DNA from: Ornithodoros turicata
Taxonomy: Eukaryota; Arthropoda; Arachnida; Ixodida; Argasidae
DNA length: 64,000 nucleotides
NCBI RefSeq assembly: GCF_037126465.1
Contig: NC_088210.1
Location: forward strand, 27,429,511 to 27,493,510
Direction of reading: 5' to 3'
In this document: in pieces, positions 30,997 to 41,350 of the stretch
Position numbering within the stretch: the stretch's first letter is position 1
How the letters are laid out: each line of letters begins with the position of its first letter
The notes under the pieces: generated by a model
What the model saw: only the letters and a program-made list of their open reading frames with translations
Database searches by the model: none
What the model was told of the DNA's origin: nothing
Translations under genes and position numbers: made by a program

Positions 30997-31604
30997 CAGG
31001 GTTAGTCTAGCAAACGTTACACATTTCAATCGGATCGTAAAAAGAGAAGACGGGGTTTAGCCTACCCCAAACTTTCAAGACTGATCGCCATTTGTCTGAA
31101 GTTTTATTGCAATTTTTTGTGTCCACTATGGTCATGTAGAAAGAAAATTAAAAATCAAGCTTAAACTCGCCCCATACATTTTCAATGGCCAATCTCACGC
31201 AAACATCGCCATTTTTTTGTGTCTGCTTCACATTTACATCACCTCACACAGGCGGCACCGCCTACAACGATGTGACATGCCTGCCCATTCTGACTATGAT
31301 CCTGATGTTATGCACTAATCCTCTGTTTCTGTATGTTGGCGCCACCTGTGTGCAGTGAAATGAAAATGAAGCGCACACAGGAGAAAATGGCTGCTTTTGG
31401 GTTAGATAGGCAATAGAAAATGCATAGAGTGAGATTTTGCTTGATTTTAAATTTTGCTTCTACAGGACTATAACGTTCACAAAAAATTCCAACAAAACTT
31501 CAGACAAATGGCTACCAATCTACGAAGTTTGGGGTTGGCTAAACCCCGTCTTCTATTTTTACGATGCAGTCAATACGTGTAACGTTTATGCTAGACTAAC
31601 CCTG
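30997..31604. mobile_element. Foldback element with CAGGGTTAGTCTAGCA ends
   Basis: The left end CAGGGTTAGTCTAGCAAACG, then GACGGGGTTTAGCCTACCCC and CATTTGTCTGAAGTTTT, is matched by the inverse on the right. The inverted arms cover roughly 200 bp each with increasing divergence toward the centre. TA flanks both ends. The element lies 130 bp from the deleted Gypsy. Non-coding. Confidence 0.8.
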
Positions 31605-33184
31605 TAGATAAACAAAAAGCCTGATCACATGAACGACGTGACGTAGTCGTTGAGATCCGCCAATCACGATTCACGACCGTGCTTTCGGCGTCCGTAGCCA
31701 TACCGACGAGCCAACATCAGCCGCGTGGAAAGCCACCGGTAGCCACGGAAAGTCCGTATTTGAAATCGTCTGCGGCGATTGGCTGAAGCAGACGATTTGT
31801 GACGAAGGAGTGAGAGGAGGCAATAAGCAAGCTTTCTGTACCTAGGTGGCACTGTTTTAACTCTCTCCACTCCGCGTCACAACAACGCGGCGAGGATGTT
31901 GTGACGATTTACTCGAAACACTCTCTCCTACTGAGCGGGACAAAGCATGGCGTAGTTTTGAGATCCTGTCGTTATTGAAACCCGAAAGCAGTGATACATC
32001 TCTTTCTTTCGACCCGTAAAATACGCTGCAAAGCTATGATTTTCGCATGAACCTTTAAACACGTCACACCTAACCCTTTAAATACCATGCCAATGATGAG
32101 GACGGTGCCCAGAAGAAGAACAGTCTCTGTTCGAAATATCGGCGGCTTCTGTCCTGAGGCAACTCCCTTCCTGCTGCAAAGCTATTGTGCTGTTTCATAA
32201 CTTCACACTTAGCGTGCCGCAGTAAAAGTTAATAAACCTGTCAGAACTGTGACGACACCTCTATGTTTTATTTAATTACCCATAGCCGCCACAATGAAAG
32301 AATTTGCGAAAAAAAAGCACTTCATTGTACAATCTTGTACGCATTGAAGAGCACTGCCGTTAATAATACATGGCGTGCAGCATCACATTGTCTGTCAAGG
32401 GACGGACACGCGAATAGCATCAGTGTTGCCCACAAACGACGTGTTCCCGCTGATGAGCTGCTCTCGTCCTCGTATTATGCAAACGCCAAGGGGGAATTGG
32501 TGTTTACCGCAACACGGACACTGTGCAAACAAGACCAGTAATGAGGCTAATCGAGGCACCAAAAAAGAGCTGTTGTCTTCTGCTCTTCTTCAAGCCACCT
32601 CTGCACATTGGCATCAATTACTCTGATGCCGTGGCAGCAACAATTAATGCGCATGTAATTAGCTTTTGCTCGTGTAGGTAATTATTTCACTGTTGTACAA
32701 TGTCTGTTTTCCAGACAGATTATAATTCGCACAGACTATATGGTGAGTGTATGTGCGCGCGTTGATTTCTCTTTGTTGCTCGCTTAGTGGGGGGGATCCT
32801 GTTTATTGTGATGGCTTTCACAGTGGAGAGCGTTGCTGGTTTCGTGGCTTCAGCGCCGCCAGTGTGCAGTGTGTGCTTGCGCGTCATTCTAGATTAGGCT
32901 ACGACATTGACGATAAAAGGATATTATAAGCCACGAACGATATTTTCATTGTTGCAGACTTTCCAACCGGTGATAAGGAATAAGGAGCATATCTGATAAG
33001 TGTCGCCATATACCCTCCCTATACCATCGCCAGTCGCCGCCAACGTGTAGTGGCGATGAGTGAGAAAATTTAACGCTTAATTTCTGGCTCACTACCCTAG
33101 GGCGCGCTGATGAGTGTGAGATATAAAATGAATTGATGGGTGAGTTATGATACTACATGCAAGTCATCGATATGATATAGAGCC
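31605..33184. other. No gene seen; one repeat fragment
   Basis: At 32107-32176 lies a copy of the right arm of the 22425-22584 repeat (CCCAGAAGAAGAACAGTCTC, TGTTCGAAATATCGGCGGCT, TCTGTCCTGAGGCAACTCCC). It includes the stem-loop plus GAAATATC and ends abruptly at CTTCCTGC. The rest is unassigned. Confidence 0.5.
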
Positions 33185-33860
33185 CTCATGGCCAGATATT
33201 GCCACTGCACAAAGGCATATAGAAGTCAGCCGTCTGAAGACGAGTGTACTAAAGGAGACCAGTGACCCTCAGAAATTCCATGAAGAAAAGCAGTACGCGA
33301 CGGTGCTGCGTGATATTGGGCCAGGGACGGGCCAAGCTCCGATGCCAACGAGAATGGTGCCCCGGTGATGTTATTCACCCTTTTTAGTGGCGGTGTCTTG
33401 TAGTACAGTGCTGGACAAAAGTTTACGGAACATGCTCCGGCGCATTCCTTCCTCAGCGTGACACGCTCGCAGCGAATGGTACCGTACGTACTTGCAAACG
33501 AGTGACTGGGTTACCTAGGCACATGTCCGTACGGTCCTATTTGCTGTAGGCGTGTCACTCTGAGGAAGAAATGCGACGGAGCGTGTTCCGTAAACCTTTG
33601 TCCAGCACGGCACAATGGTCACACAGTGCACTCATTCCCTGGGCAGAGTGAACCGTCGGCTACTCAACGTATGGAGAAGGTGCTGGTGGAGGGGCATAAG
33701 CCATAGCATAAGTGCTGCGGCCATCTTTGAAGACGCAAGGCTCACAATATCTCAAGAATGTGACTACCACCTTGGTTTAGCACCCACCTAGCGTTCTGGA
33801 GCAGCTGGCTGCACCAACGCGACCGACGTCTTTCGAATTCTTCGCACCTGGTGGTCCTTC
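33185..33860. repeat. Dispersed repeat of unknown type, interrupted by MITE
   Basis: 33205-33380 matches the sequence flanking 44708-45107: GCACAAAGGCATA/GCACAAGACATA, AAGGAGACCAGTG, GGCCAGGGAC, GGTGCCCC. 33620-33840 resembles 17340-17640. A Tc1-like MITE splits it at 33406-33610. No coding content. Confidence 0.45.
33406..33610. mobile_element. Tc1/mariner-like MITE
   Basis: 205 bp with inverted ends of about 50 bp: CAGTGCTGGACAAAAGTTTA on the left and the inverse of CCGTGCTGGACAAAGGTTTA on the right, both running into CGGAACA(T/C)GCTCCG. CAGTGCTGGACAAA-type ends next to TA are typical of Tc1-like elements. TA is present on the left and mutated on the right. No transposase. Confidence 0.75.
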
Positions 33861-35227
33861 AACATGAGGTGAAGTGCCACAACAGGACAAACTGACTCCA
33901 GCGTCCCTTATGGAAGGCAGCGTGTCTAGTCAACACGTAATATTCCATTACGTTGCTAGTGTCCGCGTCACGTGGATGCATGAACACAAGGCACCTTTGG
34001 CCATTGCTCGCTTGGTCGCGAGCGCAACACTCTGGGCTGTTCTCTTGCTTATGGCTTTTCTATAACAGAGACTGGTCTACTGGACGAACTCTAAGCGGTC
34101 GCCCTGATACCTCCGCGTGTGCGTCGGGCTAACACGTCAAATCCGCACATGCAACAGAGTAGGATCCCGCAGCCTGATCGGGAAAACACCCCATGACATC
34201 ATCATCATTCATAATGTAATTGTTGTTGTTGTTGTTCACAAACGCAACCCTTGCAGAGTCCCGTAATTTAAACTACTACGTCCACCATCTTCGTTGTTTC
34301 CCATTGGAAATCTTCCAACTCCAAAGGTGCCAGAGCGCTTAGTCGTACACTGGTCAACATTACACCTCAGCTTAATGCGACAGCTTGCTCAAACAAAAAG
34401 TCATTATTGTATAGCTACGGCAGGAAAGCAGACGACAAAGGTCTTGTGTATAGACTCTGTCTAGCTGTCTATAAGGCTTCAGGGCGTGACAAGCACAGCA
34501 CGCAACTCCCACTCAAGCGTGACCTCCGCGACGTCTTCCACAAATCGACTCGACCTTCCCGAATCCGCCACGGACAGCCCAACAATGGCTGCACACATCG
34601 GAAGATGGCTCCTCGCTCCTCCTCGCCCGATCGGACGCAATTACCTTCCGAGCGCGCAATTCGCCAAAGGTCCGGCTTTCTTTCTGTGGCGGCTGCTTCA
34701 TCGATCAAAGGTCCATTCCTGCCTCATCACGATGTCATTCGGACAACAAAGACCTTGCCGAGGCTTTTGTCACCTTCCAGGGAGCCTCCAGCCGGACCAT
34801 TAAAGGTACTGGCACCTCCTCCAACGTTATTGTTGCAGTCGATCTATATTGATGGATGCATGGCGACTCTGTCAAAGTTCCACACTGAAGCATGCTCTCT
34901 CTGTTTGCCCGTCTGACTCTTTGTGACACACGGGGTCAGCGGTGCCTTCGCTTTGTGTCTGAAGAGCCTCTGTCTTATGTTTCTTTCCTTTCTGGCAAAG
35001 AGGATGGGAGAGGACGCACCGAGAGAGAGAGAGAAGTGTTCTCGGAAGTGGAGCGATTAGATGATGTAGTCGAAAGTGTCAGTAGGTTTAAGCACTGGAC
35101 AGTTACATTTGGGTTCGCCATGATGGATTAGGATTGAAGAACGCATTCGCTTGCGCGGCTAAATCCTAGCATTACATCATCTCATTAAGCTCTCGCGGCA
35201 CTGACAGCTATCCGCGTGTTTTTTTTT
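33861..35227. other. No gene seen
   Basis: A 169-codon frame at 34407-34916 has long frames opposite it and no domain. GTT repeats lie at 34220-34236. Confidence 0.45.
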
Positions 35228-35600
35228 ATTAGTAGTAGTATTATTTATTTACGTTCAAATATAAAGACCTCATCTTTAGTGTTCATCAGGAGACCTACGC
35301 ACATGTTCATGAACCCCGACTGGGCAATAAACCCCTTGTCTTTTCTAGCGGTTGTCTTTTGAAGTCTTCCACGCGTGAGACAAACAAATAAGCGAATTCC
35401 ACAACCGAGAACCCATATTGGGGAAGACAGAGCCGAACTTTGTGAGAGATACTTTACGATCGGCAAGTTGTCGACGCCTCCCGAGCCATTCGGGCACCAC
35501 GTCCTGTGGAGTTCCGGTGACATTTTTACTAGCGGCTTGCGAAGGCGAACGCACGCATTTCTGACGTGGTGTGTGTGTTTTCTTTCTAGGGTTATGCATC
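35228..35600 (-). repeat. Possible 3' end of a non-LTR retrotransposon
   Basis: On the minus strand a frame at 35345-35599 ends with FPNMGSRLWNSLICLSHAWK, resembling the RLWNSLP signature at the C-terminus of many LINE ORF2 proteins. About 100 bp further is a tail of TAC/TAA units and poly-A (35218-35250). Only the last part would be present. No other LINE domain is visible. Confidence 0.35.
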
Positions 35601-38600
35601 GTGCAGAGGTTTTATGACCCTCGGCCGGAGACAAGCAGCGGATTGTGTGCAGTGTCCTTGGGTTGCCTTGTCGGTCAGCGCCTGGAAGGTCTTCAAGGAC
35701 ACAGAGACGGAACGGTGAGGGTGTGGTATCTCCATGGTCCACGTGTCTCTACACCAACTGAAATTTTTAGTTCTGACATGTGCATTGATGTGAAAATGAT
35801 CATTTTCTCACCAGTGCGGTGAGCTAAGCGAAATGAACTCTGCGATACCCGCAGTCATGTTACACTAGTGGAGTAACACATAAAAAAACCAACAGCTAGT
35901 TTCTCGCACGGCGTAGCTTCTCAACAGCTTCACAAGAACGTCTGCGAAGCAAATTAGATAAACAAATCATACGACGTTATCCCTCGAGGATAAAGTTGAT
36001 AGGTCATTGAATCACGTGACATCAACGGGGGAACCACCTTCGCTGTTGCCAAACACAGAGGCAATGGTCTATGCCGGCCTTAGTGTAATGCTTGCTTGTT
36101 GAGCTCAAAATAATGAATTCGATCCCTGCCGTGGACGATAAGCAATGTGAGAAGACGTAAACATTGCTTCCAGCAATGTCGGAGATTCCAGGGGCACATT
36201 AAAGAACTCCAGGTGCTTGAAATTATCTTTGGTCGTACCCCGTGGAACATGCACCATGTCGCAAACCTTACATGTAAATCTACTAAAACCAAAAACCAAA
36301 TTAGGATTTTGTCACCCGAAGAGGAAACCGGTGGCGCTGTTTGTAGCGGTGGCAAGACAAGGACACCCCCTTTGGCTTTTTCATAGACACCCGTATTTGT
36401 GTGTCCTTACAACGTGTACTGGTTTTGTTAGCGTCTTGAGCATTTTATTTCGAATTCCTGATGTGCCTTTTAGTACAATATGTGGAGATTCTGAAGCATA
36501 CTATTGGACGGCTCGCCTGATGCCGGTGTATGGAATTGGTAGTGCCGAATATTTTACGAAAGAAGGTCTGCCCACAATTAATGTTGATTGATTGTTCAAG
36601 GGACGTTATGATGTAGGCAGTGCGTAGAGCGTAGATCGTAAAAGATCTGAATATCTCAGATTTTTAAAGATATATTTTCTCTATATACATCAAGGACAGC
36701 TAGTCAAGAACAGGCTTCCCTGGGTACACCACCTTCATCATTTCAAAGGGATGTCGGTAATTCGTATTTTTGAGTCGCTGAAAAAGGAGTTCTCCAACAG
36801 GTGACATTCGTTCTAAACATCGTGGTTAACGGAGGTTAGGCGTTAGGGAAAACCTCCCTCTGTATCGCCTACTGCCAGTTGAAAGCCAACCGTTGCCGTG
36901 GCACAGTTAGAAACAGTAGCCTCCCCAACTGTTTCACTTCTGGGGCGCTACCAGAGTGTGTAGAACAAGCTGTGACCTCCCAAAGCTGCCTGCAAGGTGA
37001 CAGTGAACCCTTCCAGCCATCCATCAGGGCCTGTAACCCCTTTGCTGTGACGAACCCGTGAGTCACTGGATTAACACTTCGTTGGGGTGAAGCGCGAACG
37101 GGTGAGAGAGAGAGAGTGACGTTGAAGAGGATGCGACTTTGATTTCTTCATTTGCCAACTTGGTCCTCGTGCTAACCCCTTCGGCTTCCCTGGCTGGGAA
37201 CCCGATAATGGCGATGTGATGATCTCTTAATTCGTTTGTGAGGCCGGGGTTTAGCTGCGTACCATTTTGAGCCCGCGGTTGGCCTATCGCATTCGGTTTT
37301 CGCGCCGCTCTGAGTTTCGACGTTCATTCTGAGCGCAAAATGATGGCCTTCGCTGCGTGTCTGGTAGTAGTGAACTGACGAATCGAGCCAGCGAAGCGAA
37401 TGATGTCTTCCTTTCATTTTCTTCCATCCTTTCTTTCGAGGAATGCGAAACATCCTCGCTATGTCTTAACATTATCTGCGTCTAATAATTAATTCTTTGA
37501 GTTACGTGTTATTTTGTGTATAATAATAACGAATGAAGAAATTACCGTTAACAGTATGGGACACTTTTAGTTTATGCTCTTCGGAAATATCCAGCAACAA
37601 AAAAGCGAAAGAGAAAGTAAAAGAAAGCAAAGAAACTGAAGTGAGAAAGGGCAGATAGTGAAATAAACTATGCAATAGTCTAAAGCACAAACACGTAAGT
37701 GCTGTCTGTGCACTTTGCACTGCGATTTCCTGAAGTTTTGCAGAGTTTCCCCGTCATTTTGGTACTCTAATATCTTACACTACCACTTATATGATATCTT
37801 ACATCTATATCTGTATCTTATATCTATATCTATCATAATATCTAATGTCTTACAGTGGTACCAATTTAAGGCGCAGTACTCACGTTTCCATGTTGCTGTG
37901 CTAGAGAAGAGCGTATAAAGTCGGGAAAGAAGGTACTGTTCCCAACGTTACCAGCTACTATATGCGCAGTCACCACAGAAAGAAATAGAGTTTTAAAAAA
38001 AAATAATGCCAATCTCAATAGGGGTCCAAAAGGTTTAACAGTGGCGCAATTTATGGAACTACCTTCTCAGCGGTAGTACCACCCGCTATATATACTGCGA
38101 GAAACTTGGCGAGTTGTTTGGAAAAGAGCGGTAACCTTGTACGGTCCGTTCCGGGAACCCAGTGACAATTCACGCGGTTAACGGTCGCATAAATATCATG
38201 TTCAGCCTTGAACGAAATCCCCAGTCCTCCGGTTCTCTTTCTTCACCTATACCGAATGAGAGTATACTCTTTCCCAAACTTCGCAGATGTCATCTGTTAC
38301 GGTATTTGAGGAACCTTCCACCAGTGGTGATGACCTGCACTTCAAAGCACCTGGGCGGTAAGTATGTCGTCGCGTCGGCATACCCATGGAACGAAAATGT
38401 GTGCACTAGTCGTCTAGCCGCTTGTATTTGAGAGACCTAATGCCACAACTAAGTGTGCGCCGGTCAAGGGGCTAATCTGGAATGAAGAGCTCCATATTTT
38501 TCCCCCTCCACCGAGGCTTAGCCCTTTCATGTTCTCAGAAAACGTGGGCGGCCAAGAAATGGCAGGCGGTTAGGAGATTAGTATCACGGGCATGATCACC

Positions 38601-39867
38601 CCGCAGTGAATCAGTAACAGGGACAGACGTTTATGTTACGGGCAGCTTAAAGTCAGCGAAAGGGATTTACGCCTGGGTCAGCGGCGTGGTCGGTCTTACT
38701 TTTCTTTTTCGCGTGACTCCTGAATGGTTTTATGCAAATTTATTCGTACGTACTTCCAATTACGTTCCATGTCGGTCCTCCGAAAACGAAATGTCAATAG
38801 CACAGGTACCCGTCATCCTCGCTGACCACCATTACTTTCAGATGACTGTATAAGGCCCTTCATGTTCGCGAATCGAGTACAAAGATAAGGTACTACGAAC
38901 ACTGTGCTGGAACCGTAAACGTTATCTGCACAGGTGGTTATATAGCTAAGAATTTGAACGTCTTTACAGAACAAGCATATGCAGCGTTGCATTTGTCAGA
39001 TGCAGTAAGGACAATTGCATGCTTATCACGGTGTGAGGCAATCAAGCAACGAATTTATACATCCGCAATTCGCAAAATTTAGTGCAAGCGTATATGTGTC
39101 TGGCTCCCGATTCGCGAAAGAAGGGGACGAGAAAGTGCAGGGTTTTACGTGCTGTCCACTTTTTCCCTGTCCTCTTCATAGAATCAGATACCAGGCTCTT
39201 TCTGTATGCGTTCCGCCTTCTGCACCGCGGCATGACGTTTGTACCCACGCGTCCGATTTGTTTGTTCCCCTTTGCTCACCAGACCCCTTGCTTCCTTCCG
39301 CCTGCATTGCGACCCTTTCCTGACGGCCGCCGCGTCACCTATGAGCGCACCAGTCACACGTCTCAAAGCCGACGTTGCCGGCATTCGCGGACTGAACCCC
39401 CCTCCATGCTTGTGTCAATGCTCCCTCCCACGTGCTCTTACAGAAGAAGAGCCAGAGTGCTTTCACTGTTCCGGTCAGGAATTCCGGACGCCACCCGTAC
39501 ATTGATCGTCCATTCTCACCAACTCGTTGCTTCCGTCTGTATGATGAAGACGTGTCTTGGCACTTAGATATTGGCTGTTTTACTTAGTGCGTTCAATACC
39601 GAGCCATGTCTTTGCGGAGCCCTCGAGTTCTGTCTATGTACCTTCATACAAGAGCAGGGAGGTGTGTAGGCCACTAAGGGCGTCGTGCATATCGCCATTA
39701 TGTCGTCTTCGTTGGTATGAGTCTAAAGAATTGGACACCATATTATAGAACACCACTGCTGTACACATTCTTGCGTTGTTCTTTCAGGGTGCGGGAAGCG
39801 TTATTGGTCTTATTGTACTTTCTGTGTTAACTATCTATGGTTCTCTCGTTGCGGTTATTACCGAGGA
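35601..39867. other. No gene seen; repeat traces
   Basis: Near 36193-36225 GGGGCACATTAAAGAACTCC then AGGTGCTTGAAATTATC resembles a motif common in invertebrate interspersed repeats. TATCTA repeats lie at 37785-37850. Frames up to 161 codons (39082-39567) have no domain and overlap long frames in other registers. Confidence 0.45.
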
Positions 39868-40217
39868 AATTCGCAACAGAAAGAAGACGGTTGAGAGCAT
39901 TAAAATTATTATTCATTATAATTGATTCATTCATTAAAATTTAGTTGCTCTCAACAACAACAATTATATTGTGACGATGAATTGGGTAGGTTTTCCAATC
40001 TAGGAGTGGAACGCTACCCCATAGCTAGGGGTCTAGTATGAGTGATGACGATGATGCGAGATGACGGTGATGATCGGAGTGGCGATGGCGATCCTGATCG
40101 TGATGGCGGGAATGTCCGAGGGAGCTGTCGGGGTCACAACGGCATGGGCCAGTCGCCTAAAAAAACCAACTACATGACTAGATGCTCTCAACCGTCTTCT
40201 TCCCGTTGTGAATCTCT
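39868..40217. mobile_element. Candidate TIR element
   Basis: ATTCGCAACAGAAAGAAGAC then GGTTGAGAGCAT on the left is mirrored by ATGCTCTCAACCGTCTTCTT then CCCGTTGTGAAT on the right (32 bp, few mismatches). The 290 bp between hold an ATTCATT run and GAT repeats. No duplication was identified, so this is tentative. Confidence 0.4.
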
Positions 40218-41350
40218 ACCACCGGATACTTGCACATTGCTCTTCTGCGTACTACGATGTATTACCGAGGCAAAGAAAACGCTACTACGTCTTACGCATA
40301 AATGCATGAACTAGGCCCAGGCCTAGGCTCTTACAAAACAAAGAACAACGGTATAAGCCGCCTTGTGAGTGTTATTGATAGTAAGACCCCATGGTGTGTC
40401 ATCTTGCTGTTGACCACAACCACGCTTTGCACCAAGAGACAGCAGAGTCAATGCAACTATACTGTATCTACCATTTAGAATAAAAAAATATGCATATTGT
40501 GCCAACACTGAAAATGTTGACAGCAGACCATGTCCGCTAAACAGTGACCCGAGCAGAGTGCGCAAGTCTCGCACAAGGCACAACATACCCCCATATAACC
40601 GGGCAACCACCCTCCTGCCACAGTGTGGTTCCCTACACGAGCCCCCAGGAACACAGAACAACTTTCTTTTGGTATGACCCCAGCGTCTTAAAGACGTTGG
40701 AAGACGTTTACTCGTTTTTCTTTTTCTTTCGTGAACTCCTTCCGAGTGTAATACAGAGTCTCTCAACTCTTGTATGCAAATAATTTAAGATGCATTCACA
40801 CAACTGACATTTCTTCATGTGTTTCGGTACGATTGTCCTTCGAAACCGTCTACAGACGAGTTTTGTGTATAACTATACATGTATATACTGCTGAGGAAGT
40901 TATGATTTGGAGAGGAAGCACAAACGGCTGCCGTGACACATCCACAAACTTAATCACGTACACGTAGAAAAAACACTGCTACACGATCGCGGGTTTCGCG
41001 GTACTCGTAAAAAGTTCCTTTGTACAAACCGCGTCCAAGAGGAGGTAACGCTGGACAGTCTTCCGGCGAGGATCCCCCACGTCCTCGTCTTACAAAATAC
41101 TGACTCGCGGTGTAAGTGACAAATAATATAAATGGGGACAGCGAATAGACAACATCACAGCTGCCTGAGAGTCCGTTGGCACAACAAGGTAACAGATAAG
41201 TCCAGAAGGTCTTCTTTCTCCAAAAAGTTCCTTCTTAGAACCGAGGGGGATGAAGTACACTAGCGGTGGGAGTTGATGAGATGAAATATTTAGCTTATTT
41301 ACGTATGTGTACATAGTTGATGAACACCTAAGCAGCGAGACCGGCAACGG
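40218..41350. other. Downstream flank of basonuclin gene
   Basis: This should contain the 3' untranslated region of the minus-strand gene that ends at 41351. I did not find a clear minus-strand AATAAA close to the stop, so the mRNA end is unknown. Confidence 0.4.

Noticed and set aside
39082..39567. 161-codon plus-strand frame
   Set aside because: Three registers and the opposite strand are all open in part of this segment and no domain is recognisable.
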